Shown here: piece by piece, positions 8,133 to 17,326 of the stretch
Layout: each line of letters begins with the position of its first letter
Numbering within the stretch: the first letter of the stretch is position 1
Assembly: GCA_045541495.1 (NCBI GenBank)
Contig: JAZQJE010000058.1
Location: 1-49,160, forward strand
Reading direction: 5' to 3'
Length of the DNA stretch: 49,160 nt
Origin: RGIG3009 sp045541495
Lineage (GTDB): Bacteria; Bacillota; Clostridia; Oscillospirales; Acutalibacteraceae
Notes under the pieces: generated by a model
The model's database searches: none
What the model saw: only the letters and a program-made list of their open reading frames with translations
Told to the model about the DNA's origin: nothing
Made by a program: the position numbers and the translations under genes

Positions 8133-9164
8133 TTATTCCTCCCTTCGTTCTTGACGGCGAAGTTGACCGCAGGAAGCGTTGATATCTGCTCCCAACGTGC
8201 GGCGCACCGTCACATTGATACCTTGTTGTTCCAATAATTGAGAAAAACGCATTAAGCGTTGTTTACTACTGCGTCGATGTTCTTTCCCTTTCACCTCGTT
8301 AGCGGGGATCAAATTGACATGGCAGAGCATACCTTTCAGCCGCGCCGCCAGTTCCATGGCACAGGCATCACTGTCGTTGACACCGTCCATCATCGCATAT
8401 TCAAAGGAAATACGGCGGCCTGTTGCACGGATATACTCCCGACAGGCGGCCAACAATTCTTCTATGGGCCAGCGCCGATTGATGGGCATGATCCGCGAGC
8501 GGATCTCGTTGTTGGGAGCGTGCAAGGACACCGACAGTGTCAATTGCAACTTCTCTTCCATCAGCCGATAAATGCCGTCCACCAATCCACAGGTGGACAG
8601 AGACACATGGCGCATCCCGATATGCACGCCGCCCGATTCCGACAGCATATGCAAAAAGCGCAGAACGTTGTCGTAGTTATCCAGCGGTTCGCCCATCCCC
8701 ATCAGCACAACCGAGGATACACGAATACCGTGATCCCGTTGCGCCTGCTCGATCTGGGACAACATTTCCGACGGTAACAAGTTGCGGGATAACCCGCCCA
8801 TACCGGTGGCGCAAAAGGCGCATCCCATACGACAACCTACTTGAGTGGACAAACATTGCGACCAGCCGTGATGATAACGCATCAGCACCGATTCCACCGT
8901 TTCACCGTCAGGCAACTCAAACAGGTATTTCACCGTTTCATCCTGCTGTGATTGCAATTTCCGCAGAATGGTGACTCCGGGGATCACAAACCGTTCTTTC
9001 AGTTGTTCACGCAAGGAAAGAGGCAGATTGGTCATACCATCGAAAGACGAGCAACCGTTGTCCAGCCAAGCGGCAACCTGCGTACCGCGGAACGCGGGAT
9101 ACCCCATGGCCACGATCTCGTGTTTCAATTGTTCTTTTGTGAGGGATTTAATGTCGACCGACAT
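8133..9164 (-). CDS. rlmN: 23S rRNA/tRNA adenine-C2 methyltransferase RlmN
   Basis: Radical SAM enzyme, 343 residues, that methylates A2503 of 23S rRNA and A37 of some tRNAs. The [4Fe-4S]-binding cysteines are Cys111, Cys115 and Cys118 in CRMGCAFC. The SAM-binding GMGEPLDN motif and a second conserved cysteine in the C-terminal part (ADINASCGQL) are present. The ATG at 9164 has GAGGTGG upstream, inside the end of rsmB, and the two genes overlap by 40 bases. Confidence 0.96.
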   Translation of the reverse strand: MSVDIKSLTKEQLKHEIVAMGYPAFRGTQVAAWLDNGCSSFDGMTNLPLSLREQLKERFVIPGVTILRKLQSQQDETVKYLFELPDGETVESVLMRYHHGWSQCLSTQVGCRMGCAFCATGMGGLSRNLLPSEMLSQIEQAQRDHGIRVSSVVLMGMGEPLDNYDNVLRFLHMLSESGGVHIGMRHVSLSTCGLVDGIYRLMEEKLQLTLSVSLHAPNNEIRSRIMPINRRWPIEELLAACREYIRATGRRISFEYAMMDGVNDSDACAMELAARLKGMLCHVNLIPANEVKGKEHRRSSKQRLMRFSQLLEQQGINVTVRRTLGADINASCGQLRRQERREE

Positions 9165-10513
9165 GTGTCAGCCACCTCATTCTTGATAAATCCGGCAATG
9201 AAAAAGCCGTCGGAATGGTGAACGGAGGGGAACAGGGTGATACAGTGATGCAGTGGTGTTCCCAGCGCCTCAAAACAAGGCGTAATGGGTAATACGCGGG
9301 GCGAAAACTCGGGATGTTCCCGTAAAAACCGTTCCACGATCTCCTCGTTTTCGGCAGGGTTCAGTGTGCAGGTGGAATACTGCAACACGCCGCCCGCCCG
9401 CACCAACTGTGCACTGTGTTCCAAGATGGTATATTGTAAAGCAGGCAAATCCTGCAGAGATGACAATTCTTTATAACGGATCTCCGGCTTGCGGCGGATC
9501 ACACCCAGACCCGAACAAGGCACATCGCAGATTACGCGATCAAAAGACGCCCGCAACGCATCGGGAACAGTGGACGCGGCATCCCGCACCGCCGTTTGCA
9601 GAATGGTAATGCCATACATCTCTGCCCGCTTGGCTATGGTATCGCATTTGTGCGGATACACGTCGCAAGCTAGCACCGTTCCCTCATTCTCCATGGCTTG
9701 CGCCGCGGCAAAACTTTTCCCGCCGGGAGCGGCGCACACATCGGCAATACGCTCACCGGGTTGAGCATCCAGCGCCGCACTCGCCCATTGTGAGGCTACA
9801 TCCTGATAATAATAGCAGTTTTTTGCGTCAGATTCAAGTTTATTTAACAAATACGCGCAATTCACCTGAAAACAATGGGGCAAATCGGGATGTTTTTGGT
9901 GAGATATGCCGAAATTCGACAAAAGATTGGAAAATTCTGTATCCGTAGCCTTCAACGTATTGACCCGCACATATTCGGGAGATTTCTCATTCATAGCGTT
10001 AAGCAGTTCGCGCATTCGCTCCTCGCCGTAGGCCTTTCGCCAAAACGCGATCAATTCCCTAGGGCAAGAATACCGTATGGATAACCCCTCATCCCCTGCT
10101 GGCAAAGTGTCAAACAACATATCTTTGGCGCGAAGCACACCCCGCAGTACGCCGTTTACGAACCCCGAAGCGTGACCTTGGTTCAGTTGGCGAACGGCGG
10201 TTACCGCCTCGTTCACCGCTGCAGAAGCGGGAATTCGATCCATATACAAAATTTGATAAATCGCCACTCGCAACGTTTCCCGCACCAGCGGGTGCATTTT
10301 GCGAATAGGTGTGGAGGAACAACGACCCATAACATAGTCCAGCGTCAGTCGGCGCTCGATCACACCGTAAAACAGGCGGGATAACAGCGAACGGTCAGTG
10401 GCAGACAGATCCGACGCCTTCAACAATTCATCCAATATAATATTGGAATACCCTTGCCGCCGATGACAATCCGCCAAAGCAGCAGCGGTAGTAGCACGTA
10501 CAGAAACAGCCAT
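9125..10513 (-). CDS. rsmB: 16S rRNA m5C967 methyltransferase RsmB (Sun/Fmu)
   Basis: SAM-dependent rRNA methyltransferase, 462 residues. The N-terminal 140 residues are a NusB-like RNA-binding domain. The catalytic domain has ADVCAAPGGK (SAM binding), DVPCSGLG (motif IV Cys) and YSTCTLNPAENE (motif VI catalytic Cys). After the normal end (SDGFFIAGF) there are about 20 extra residues that overlap rlmN by 40 bases; this may simply reflect loss of the usual stop. The ATG at 10513 has GAGGAG upstream. Confidence 0.95.
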   Translation of the reverse strand: MAVSVRATTAAALADCHRRQGYSNIILDELLKASDLSATDRSLLSRLFYGVIERRLTLDYVMGRCSSTPIRKMHPLVRETLRVAIYQILYMDRIPASAAVNEAVTAVRQLNQGHASGFVNGVLRGVLRAKDMLFDTLPAGDEGLSIRYSCPRELIAFWRKAYGEERMRELLNAMNEKSPEYVRVNTLKATDTEFSNLLSNFGISHQKHPDLPHCFQVNCAYLLNKLESDAKNCYYYQDVASQWASAALDAQPGERIADVCAAPGGKSFAAAQAMENEGTVLACDVYPHKCDTIAKRAEMYGITILQTAVRDAASTVPDALRASFDRVICDVPCSGLGVIRRKPEIRYKELSSLQDLPALQYTILEHSAQLVRAGGVLQYSTCTLNPAENEEIVERFLREHPEFSPRVLPITPCFEALGTPLHHCITLFPSVHHSDGFFIAGFIKNEVADTCRSTLNPSQKNN

Positions 10514-10535
10514 CCGTTCTCCTCACCAATCTTAA

Positions 10536-11459
10536 TTACGAAAATTTCTCGCCCACGGTCAAGGGGTGACCGCGGAAAAAGTCGGCCGCCGCCATGCGTT
10601 TGCCGCCCTCATATTGTACTTCCATTAGTTCGATTGCCGTGTTATCACCGCAGGCGATCACGATCGGTGCGGCGCTCAACACCGTACCTTCAGCGGCCTC
10701 ACAAGGCATGCTGACTCGTGTGCGGTGAAGTTTGAGGCGTTTCCCCTCAAACAATACCGAAGCGCCCGGCCACGGATGTAACCCCCGCACACGGTTGTGC
10801 AAGGTGGCGGCAGGTAACGAAAAATCCAAAGCGCCTATACTCTTGTCCAACATGGCAGCATAGAAAGTATCTTCTTTCGGCTGAGGATGGCGGACAAGCG
10901 TTCCCGCCATCAGTTGACGGAGGGTTTCCGATAACAATTCCGCCCCCATGACCGACAATCGATCATGCAACTCTCCCGCTGTCATGTCATCGGGAATAGG
11001 GCACTCCGCTTTCAGTAACATATCCCCCGTATCCACCCCTGTATCCATAAACATGGTGGTCACACCAGAACAGGTCTCGCCGTTTAAAACCGCCCATTGA
11101 ATGGGCGCGGCGCCTCGATAATGGGGAAGCAACGATCCGTGGACATTGATACATCCATACTTCGGCAGATCCAATACTGCTTTGGGCAAAATCTTACCGT
11201 ATGCCACCACCACAATAACATCAGGGGCATAGCTTGCCAGCGCCGCTTGTACCTCTTCGTTTTTCAAGGAAGACGGTTGAAGCACGGGAATATCGTATTG
11301 TAACGCCGTTTCTTTCACGGGAGGCGGCGTGAGTTTTTGGCCTCTTCCTTTGGGTTTATCCCCTTGTGTCACCACCAACGAAACGGTATGGCCGTCTTGA
11401 ATCAACCGTTCCAAACAGGGAACCGCAAAGTCGGGGGTGCCCATAAAAATAATGTTCAT
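10536..11459 (-). CDS. fmt: methionyl-tRNA formyltransferase
   Basis: Formylates initiator Met-tRNA from 10-formyl-tetrahydrofolate, 307 residues. The N-terminal catalytic domain begins NIIFMGTPDFAVP and contains HGSLLPHYRGAAPIQWA, with the formyltransferase His-Pro/Asp context. The C-terminal OB-like domain (GLHPWPGA onward) is complete. The ATG at 11459 is preferred over a GTG two codons upstream because GAGGTG (11465-11470) is then 5 bases away. It overlaps the def-terminal region, and def-fmt is a universal pair. Confidence 0.96.
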   Translation of the reverse strand: MNIIFMGTPDFAVPCLERLIQDGHTVSLVVTQGDKPKGRGQKLTPPPVKETALQYDIPVLQPSSLKNEEVQAALASYAPDVIVVVAYGKILPKAVLDLPKYGCINVHGSLLPHYRGAAPIQWAVLNGETCSGVTTMFMDTGVDTGDMLLKAECPIPDDMTAGELHDRLSVMGAELLSETLRQLMAGTLVRHPQPKEDTFYAAMLDKSIGALDFSLPAATLHNRVRGLHPWPGASVLFEGKRLKLHRTRVSMPCEAAEGTVLSAAPIVIACGDNTAIELMEVQYEGGKRMAAADFFRGHPLTVGEKFS

Positions 11460-11468
11460 GCTCACACC

Positions 11469-11930
11469 TCACTGGTCGTTAGCGGTATACCACTGGGTCA
11501 CGTGATCGAGAAATACCACGCCGTTTAAATGATCGTTTTCGTGGCAGATACACCGCGCCAACAGATCATCACCCGTGATAATAAACCACTTGCCGTTGCG
11601 ATCTTGTGCTTTCAATTTGACACGTTTCGGGCGGGTCACATCCCCCCATTTATTGGGAAATGACAGGCAACCCTCTTGTCCTGTTTGCTTGCCTTTTTCA
11701 CCGATGATTTCAGGATTGATGGCTTCGATCAAACCGTCACCGATATCCATCACAAAAAGACGGCGCAGTACCCCCACTTGAGGGCCCGCCAACCCTACAC
11801 CGTTAGCGGCATACATCGTTTGGGCCATATCGTCCAGCAATTGCCACAACCGTTCGTTAAACTCGGTAACGGGGCGGCACACTTTCCGCAGGGCGGGATC
11901 GTCGTCTTTTAAAATATTGCGTAACGCCAT
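11469..11930 (-). CDS. def: peptide deformylase
   Basis: Removes the N-formyl group from nascent proteins, 153 residues. All three family motifs are visible: GVGLAGPQVG (motif 1), EGCLSF with the metal-binding Cys (motif 2), and HENDHLNG in place of HEYDHLDG (motif 3, HExxH). AAAGGAG precedes the ATG at 11930. Its TGA lies within the ribosome binding site of fmt. Confidence 0.97.
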   Translation of the reverse strand: MALRNILKDDDPALRKVCRPVTEFNERLWQLLDDMAQTMYAANGVGLAGPQVGVLRRLFVMDIGDGLIEAINPEIIGEKGKQTGQEGCLSFPNKWGDVTRPKRVKLKAQDRNGKWFIITGDDLLARCICHENDHLNGVVFLDHVTQWYTANDQ

Positions 11931-11942
11931 AAAGGTACTCCT

Positions 11943-14420
11943 TTACAGAATGGTGAGCGGATTGAGATCCGCAAACAGATTGACACCACGGTTTTCCGCT
12001 ATTGTGGGGAACTCCCGCAACAAACGGGTAATCAGTTGTCGCGCGGCGGCGGTATTTTTCAATTTCACTAACAATTTATATCGGTATTTCCCCGCTACCT
12101 TAGACACAAAGGCGGGGGTAGGATCCAATGCAATAAGCGGCAGATCGTGATAAGCGGGATCTGCCATCGTATCTTGCAACAGGGTGACAAAACGATGGGC
12201 AGATTCCCGCACCATCCGTTCATCCGTTCCCACAAAACCGAACATACACAGATCCGCAAAAGGCGGGTATTTCATGGCGCGGCGAGCGGTGATCTCGGTT
12301 TCGTAAAAGGCGGGATAGTTCTGCTTGGATGCTAATTGAATCACATAGTGGTCGGGAGCGGTGGTTTGGATCACGGCTTTTCCCGCTTCCCTTCGCCGTC
12401 CCGCCCGTCCCACGACTTGGGTGAGCAAAGCAAAAGATGCTTCATAAGAACGGAAATCCCCCTCGTATAACGAGCGATCGGCAGACAACACACCCACCAA
12501 TGCCACGTTGGGGAAATCCAATCCTTTCGCCACCATTTGTGTACCGATCAAAATATCGTAATCACCGGCGGCAAAAGCGTTTAACCTATCTTCATAGGAA
12601 TAACGGGATGCCGCCGCATCCGCGTCCATACGCAACACACGAGCTTCGGGAAATAAGAATTCCAATTCTTCTTCCACCCGCTGAGTGCCTTGACCGGAAT
12701 AGCGAATGGTATCCGACCCACATTCGGGGCAATGGCGCACGGGCGGTTGCATATGACCGCAATAATGACAGACCAATCGGCCGTTGGTACGATGATAGGT
12801 CATGGAAATGTTACAAGAAGGGCAGGTCATGACCCGCCCGCAATGGCGGCAGGACACAAAGGTCTGATAGCCGCGGCGATTGAGCAACAGGATCACTTGA
12901 CGCTGTTCACGCAAGCATTTTCCCATTTCCCGAATCAGCGTTTGGCTGAACAAGGTGCTTTCCGCTTCTTCCGACCGCATATCTACCGTTTCCACGTGCG
13001 GCAACGCCGCTTCGCCGAACCGTTCGTCTAAACGGTAAAGTGCATACCGACCACTCAGGGCGGCATGGTAACTTTCCACAGACGGCGTGGCGGACGTAAG
13101 CAACAACAACGCTTTATGGCGGGCACAACGGAATTTGGCCACATCTCGCGCGTGATAGCGAGGATTGCTTTCGGATTTATAGGTGTGTTCCTGCTCCTCG
13201 TCCATGACGACAAGGCCCAGATCGGTACAAGGGGCAAACACGGCAGAACGCGTACCGATCACGATGCGAGCATCGCCGCGACGAATACGTTTCCATTCGT
13301 CCATACGCTCTCCCATCGATAAACCACTGTGCAATACCGCTACCTGTTTCCCGTAACGGCCGAGGAATAGGTGCATGGTTTGAGGAGTGAGCGATATCTC
13401 CGGTACCAATACCAACACTTGTTTTCCGTCGGCCAGTACCCGATCGATCAGCGACATATACACCTGCGTTTTGCCGCTGCCGGTAACACCGTATAACAAC
13501 CCGCAAGCTGCCTCGTCTTTTTCATAGTGTGATAACAAGCCGTTATAGGCTCGTTTTTGTGCTTCGTTGAGAACAATGGTGTCCCGCTTGGCGATTACAG
13601 AGGCCGTGAACGGCGAACGAAGAGTCTCCCGTTCAAAATATTCGACCAATCCTTTTTTTATGAGTGCCGCAGGTACAGCCGGTGTAACACCAGCCAAATA
13701 ACACACCTCTTTTACGGAGGCGGCACCTGCCATGCACAGTAATTCCAATACTTCCCGTTGTTTGGGCGTGCATTTGACGCGGGACAGCGTATCCTCCAGT
13801 TCATGAATCGAAAAAGTGGGCCGCGCCATGCGCTGCGTGACATCCCCTGCTCGACGAAAAGCATCTTCATCTCTGATCAAAAACCCTTTTTTAACCAACC
13901 GTTCGGGCAGATCGGCATCACGTTGCATGCCTGCGTATCGTAACAATTTATCCGCAGGAACACCCTCGGGTTGCTTTTCACACAAAGCACAGGCAAGTTT
14001 ATACAACGCCGCTTCCTGTTCCGACAAAGTAGAAAGGCATAACTGCTCAGCCACGATCGGTTTGTATATCGGTTTTACCAGCATACACAAACCCGTGGGG
14101 ACCATGGCACGCACCGCGTCAAACAGGGTGCAAAAGGTGCGTTCTTTTAAAAAGAGAGCCAGATCCAGCAATTCTTCGCTGAGCAAAGGGCGCCGATCCA
14201 GCAAGGCGGTGATGGGTTTGAGGGGCGTGGTGTCCTGCGTCACTTTTTCCAGTTTCATAACGATTCCCTGCCGTCCTCGATTGCCTTTTCCAAAGGGAAC
14301 CAGCACGCGACAACCGCAGGCGATATCCTCGGCGACAGGACCGGCATCGTAACTGTACAATCGATCAAAATGGAAAGTGGTTTGTTCCACCGCCACTTGC
14401 GCTACGATGCGTTGTACCAT
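11943..14420 (-). CDS. priA: primosomal protein N' (replication-restart helicase PriA)
   Basis: Superfamily 2 helicase, 825 residues, that reloads the replisome at stalled forks. It has a 3'-OH-binding N-terminal domain, Walker A GVTGSGKT, a Walker B DEEQ in place of the E. coli DEEH, eight cysteines in the zinc module (CRHCGR, CPSCN, CHYCGH, CPECGS), and the C-terminal helicase motifs (GTQMVAKGLDFPNV, QVVGRAGR). An in-frame TTG at 14456 would overlap rpoZ. The ATG at 14420 with GGAGAG upstream gives the usual N-terminus (VQRIVAQVAVE). Confidence 0.95.
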   Translation of the reverse strand: MVQRIVAQVAVEQTTFHFDRLYSYDAGPVAEDIACGCRVLVPFGKGNRGRQGIVMKLEKVTQDTTPLKPITALLDRRPLLSEELLDLALFLKERTFCTLFDAVRAMVPTGLCMLVKPIYKPIVAEQLCLSTLSEQEAALYKLACALCEKQPEGVPADKLLRYAGMQRDADLPERLVKKGFLIRDEDAFRRAGDVTQRMARPTFSIHELEDTLSRVKCTPKQREVLELLCMAGAASVKEVCYLAGVTPAVPAALIKKGLVEYFERETLRSPFTASVIAKRDTIVLNEAQKRAYNGLLSHYEKDEAACGLLYGVTGSGKTQVYMSLIDRVLADGKQVLVLVPEISLTPQTMHLFLGRYGKQVAVLHSGLSMGERMDEWKRIRRGDARIVIGTRSAVFAPCTDLGLVVMDEEQEHTYKSESNPRYHARDVAKFRCARHKALLLLTSATPSVESYHAALSGRYALYRLDERFGEAALPHVETVDMRSEEAESTLFSQTLIREMGKCLREQRQVILLLNRRGYQTFVSCRHCGRVMTCPSCNISMTYHRTNGRLVCHYCGHMQPPVRHCPECGSDTIRYSGQGTQRVEEELEFLFPEARVLRMDADAAASRYSYEDRLNAFAAGDYDILIGTQMVAKGLDFPNVALVGVLSADRSLYEGDFRSYEASFALLTQVVGRAGRRREAGKAVIQTTAPDHYVIQLASKQNYPAFYETEITARRAMKYPPFADLCMFGFVGTDERMVRESAHRFVTLLQDTMADPAYHDLPLIALDPTPAFVSKVAGKYRYKLLVKLKNTAAARQLITRLLREFPTIAENRGVNLFADLNPLTIL

Positions 14421-14452
14421 ACCTCTCTCTCCTATCGTGTGTAAATCAAAAA

Positions 14453-14656
14453 TCAATCTTGGTTTAAGGGGTACATCAGTTTATAATCCCCTTCGGTGAA
14501 ATCGTTGATAGCCATGCTGACGGGTTTTTCGGTGAGAATAATACTGTTTTCTTCCGCATCCTGTGCGATCTCACGAGCGCGTTTGGCAATAGCAATCACC
14601 ACGGCATAGCGGCTGTCATTGCCTTTGAGATTTTCAATATCGGTAGGTCTTAACAT
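14453..14656 (-). CDS. rpoZ: DNA-directed RNA polymerase omega subunit
   Basis: Small polymerase assembly subunit, 67 residues. The omega signature is present: RYAVVIAIAKRAREI followed by a downstream KPVSMAINDF segment. AGGAGGATGATCC precedes the ATG at 14656. In related genomes gmk normally lies between remA and rpoZ; here only 17 bases separate them. Confidence 0.93.
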   Translation of the reverse strand: MLRPTDIENLKGNDSRYAVVIAIAKRAREIAQDAEENSIILTEKPVSMAINDFTEGDYKLMYPLNQD

Positions 14657-14673
14657 AATGGATCATCCTCCTG

Positions 14674-14925
14674 TTATTCTTGTTCGTCATCGCCTTCAAT
14701 GAAACGGTTAGCCACCGTTTCGGGTTGTACGGCAGACAGGACCACGTGGTCGCTGTCGGTGATCAGTACCGCGCGGGTACGACGGCCGTAAGTGGCGTCA
14801 ATAAGGGTGCCCCGATCTCTGGCATCTTGAATAATGCGTTTGATGGGCGCTGATTCAGGGCTGACAATGGCCAGCAGACGGTTGGCGGCAACCATGTTGC
14901 CGAAACCGATGTTGATCAGTTTCAT
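14674..14925 (-). CDS. remA: RemA/DUF370 regulatory protein
   Basis: Small DNA-binding regulator, 83 residues, of the RemA (YlzA, DUF370) family that controls biofilm matrix and osmoprotection genes in B. subtilis. The diagnostic core is present: LINIGFGNMVAANR near the start, then IIQDARDRGTLIDATYGRRT and VLITDSDHVVLS. It lies between yicC and rpoZ as in most Firmicutes. The target genes in this organism cannot be read from the window. Confidence 0.93.
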   Translation of the reverse strand: MKLINIGFGNMVAANRLLAIVSPESAPIKRIIQDARDRGTLIDATYGRRTRAVLITDSDHVVLSAVQPETVANRFIEGDDEQE

Positions 14926-14946
14926 GGCGTATGCACCTCCGTCGTG

Positions 14947-15825
14947 TTATTCGATGTTTTGAATTTGTTCCCGAATCTTTTCGATCTCGGCTTTCATATC
15001 CACAACCACCTGCGCCAACTGCAGATCCTGCGCTTTGGAACCGATAGTGTTGGTTTCGCGATTGATCTCCTGTACCAGAAAATCCAATTTTTTACCCACA
15101 GCCTCATCGCTGTTGACCAGTGCTTCCAACTGATCCAAATGACTGCTTAACCGCACCGTTTCTTCGGCGGTGGCGATCTTATCAGCAAAAATGGCGGCTT
15201 CGGTCAGCAGGCGTTGTTCGTCCACCGTAACGGTGCCCAGCAATTCCCGCATACGGGTCTCCACCTTTTGCATATGTTCACGAACGGTCTGAGGTGAACG
15301 GTCTTCCACCTGTTCCACGCCATCCAACAGGCGCAAACGGCGGGATAACACATCCTCTCGCAACCGTGCGCCCTCTTGCTCGCGCATTTGGCGGAACTTT
15401 TCGAGCGCAGTCTGCGCCACACCGCGAACGGCATTCCAAACAGCTTCCTCGTCGGCTTCCGCTTTGCGAACGGTGAGAACATCGGGAAAACGAGCTATGT
15501 TCATAACGGAACTGTCATCCCGCAAAGACAAGGATTCTCCCATGCCGCGAAGTGCTTCCAAATAGGCTTTGGCCAGCGGCTCGTTCACCGCCACATAGGT
15601 GTCCGATACCTCGGTTGCTTCCAGCGAAACAAACACTTCCACTTTTCCACGGGCAATACCCGTTTGAAGAAGAGTTTTTAGTTTGTCGTCTAAAAATCCG
15701 TAAGAACGGGGTAAACGAGAACTGTATTCAAAAAAACGATGGTTAACGGATTTGATCTCTACGGTAATGGTCCAGCCGTCCACGGTTTCACAGTGGCGGC
15801 CGTAACCGGTCATACTGCGGATCAT
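14947..15825 (-). CDS. yicC: YicC/YloC-family endoribonuclease
   Basis: 292-residue protein of the YicC family, shown in E. coli and B. subtilis to be an endoribonuclease. It has the family start MIRSMTGYGR, then EIKSVNHRFFE, and the DUF1732 C-terminal block (RLSSHLDQLEAL, GKKLDFLVQEINREINT-like sequence, ending in a coiled segment KAEIEKIREQIQNIE). AAGGGGG precedes the ATG at 15825. It is the first gene of the 11-gene operon ending in rsgA. No convincing promoter was seen in the 76 bases upstream. Confidence 0.93.
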   Translation of the reverse strand: MIRSMTGYGRHCETVDGWTITVEIKSVNHRFFEYSSRLPRSYGFLDDKLKTLLQTGIARGKVEVFVSLEATEVSDTYVAVNEPLAKAYLEALRGMGESLSLRDDSSVMNIARFPDVLTVRKAEADEEAVWNAVRGVAQTALEKFRQMREQEGARLREDVLSRRLRLLDGVEQVEDRSPQTVREHMQKVETRMRELLGTVTVDEQRLLTEAAIFADKIATAEETVRLSSHLDQLEALVNSDEAVGKKLDFLVQEINRETNTIGSKAQDLQLAQVVVDMKAEIEKIREQIQNIE

Positions 15826-15852
15826 ATATCTTTCCCCCTTGCAGCAAAATCA

Positions 15853-15900
15853 CAAAAATGACACGACCGAAAACCCCAAAATGGGATTTTCGGTATCGTC
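15853..15900 (-). terminator. probable terminator after the oadA-like gene
   Basis: Minus-strand stem built on CCGAAAA...TTTTCGG with flanking GAC/GTC and CGA/TCG pairs, followed by ATTTTTGTGATTTT. The T-run is imperfect. It separates the carboxyltransferase operon from yicC. Confidence 0.6.
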
Positions 15901-15901
15901 A

Positions 15902-17302
15902 TCACACAGGGTGAACGTTGTTGGCTTTATCCAAGTGTTCACCGTCGATATGGTATTTCTCGTTGCGCCGTTTTTCAAAGAATTTGAGCGCTACCTGTCC
16001 GAATTGGGCATAGGTGAGGACATCTTCCTCTTGCTCATACCATTCTTTCATTTCGTCGCGCATGTGATCCAGTTCGGGTTGCAGTTGGTCAGCGGGACGG
16101 CACGTGATGGGTGTTTCGTCGCCGATGATCTTTTTCACGAATTCGGGATCGATGGGTACGGGTGTCGCGCCGTATTCGCCGCGAACCAGACCTTTAAATT
16201 CTTTGGTGACCATCTTATACCGCTCGCCGCCGATCACATTGAACACCGCTTGAGTGCCCACGATCTGAGACGAGGGGGTAACCAACGGAGGATAACCGGC
16301 ATCTTTGCGGACGCGGGGAACTTCCTGTAACACTTCTTCCAGTTGATCTTCACGGCCGGCCTGTTTGAGCTGACTGACCAAGTTGGACAACATGCCGCCG
16401 GGCACCTGATAGATCAGGGCATTGGCATCCACTTCCAACATTTTGGGGTTGAGCTGGCCGTTTTCCATGTATTTTTTGCGCAAACCCGCAAAATACTTGC
16501 TGACTTCGTTGAGTTTTACCAGATCCAGACCGGTGTCGTACTGGCTGCCCTGCAAAGCCGCGACCATGGACTCAGTGGCGGGATGGGATGTACCCATCGC
16601 CAAGGGCGACAACGCCGTATCCACCACATCCGCGCCCGCTTCGATGGCTTTCATGAGCACCATATCGGCGATACCCGCGGTAAAGTGGGAGTGGATCTGC
16701 ACGGGAATGGACACCGCTTTTTTCAGTTCGGATACCAGTTCATAAGTGGCATAGGGTACTAACAGACCCGCCATATCTTTAAGGCAGATGGAATCCGCAC
16801 CCGCAGACTCCAATTGCTTCGCATAGTTGACAAAATACTCCACGTTGTGCACAGGGCTAGTGGTGTACGATACTGCCACCTGCACATGAGCGCCTTTTTC
16901 TTTTTTGGCGGCGTTGATGGAGGTTTCTAAGTTGCGGATATCGTTAAGCGCATCAAAAATGCGGATCACATCGATACCGTTGGCAACGGATTTTTGCACG
17001 AAATATTCCACTACGTCATCGGCGTAATGGCGATAACCCAACATGTTTTGGCCGCGGAACAACATTTGAAGCGGCGTTTTGGGCATGTGTTTCTTTAGGG
17101 TGCGCAAACGCTCCCACGGATCTTCGCCCAAGAAGCGAAGGCAGGAGTCAAAGGTGGCGCCGCCCCAACATTCCAACGAATGATAGCCGATATCGTCCAG
17201 CATTTCCAACGCGGGGATCATTTCCTCGGTGGTCATACGGGTGGCGATCAACGACTGGTGTGCGTCACGCAGGATGGTTTCGGTAATACCGACTTTTGCC
17301 AT
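15902..17302 (-). CDS. OadA/PycB-like carboxyltransferase subunit (5S-type)
   Basis: Biotin-dependent carboxyltransferase, 466 residues, which moves CO2 between biotin and pyruvate/oxaloacetate. It has the DRE-TIM-like barrel of OadA, PycB and the transcarboxylase 5S subunit: RDAHQSLIATRM at the start, DALNDIRN, the metal-binding HSHF, and the Lys of CLKDMAG that is carbamylated in the family. The conserved C-terminal helical domain follows. It lacks a fused biotinyl domain, which is encoded by the next gene upstream. GGAAAGGAAG precedes the ATG at 17302. With no oadB or oadG in the operon, a soluble transcarboxylase or a pyruvate carboxylase-like role is as likely as a sodium-pump decarboxylase. 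Confidence 0.88.
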   Translation of the reverse strand: MAKVGITETILRDAHQSLIATRMTTEEMIPALEMLDDIGYHSLECWGGATFDSCLRFLGEDPWERLRTLKKHMPKTPLQMLFRGQNMLGYRHYADDVVEYFVQKSVANGIDVIRIFDALNDIRNLETSINAAKKEKGAHVQVAVSYTTSPVHNVEYFVNYAKQLESAGADSICLKDMAGLLVPYATYELVSELKKAVSIPVQIHSHFTAGIADMVLMKAIEAGADVVDTALSPLAMGTSHPATESMVAALQGSQYDTGLDLVKLNEVSKYFAGLRKKYMENGQLNPKMLEVDANALIYQVPGGMLSNLVSQLKQAGREDQLEEVLQEVPRVRKDAGYPPLVTPSSQIVGTQAVFNVIGGERYKMVTKEFKGLVRGEYGATPVPIDPEFVKKIIGDETPITCRPADQLQPELDHMRDEMKEWYEQEEDVLTYAQFGQVALKFFEKRRNEKYHIDGEHLDKANNVHPV

Positions 17303-17326
17303 GCCAATCTTCCTTTCCCGTATTAA

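Noticed and set aside
9125..9190. Possible frameshift at the end of rsmB (extra residues overlapping rlmN)
   Set aside because: All catalytic motifs are upstream, and rlmN starts normally. A lost stop codon is enough to explain it.
11943..14420. DEEQ instead of DEEH in PriA as a possible inactivating change
   Set aside because: Other helicase motifs and the zinc module are intact, and I recall Gln at this position in other clostridial PriA proteins. Not unusual enough.
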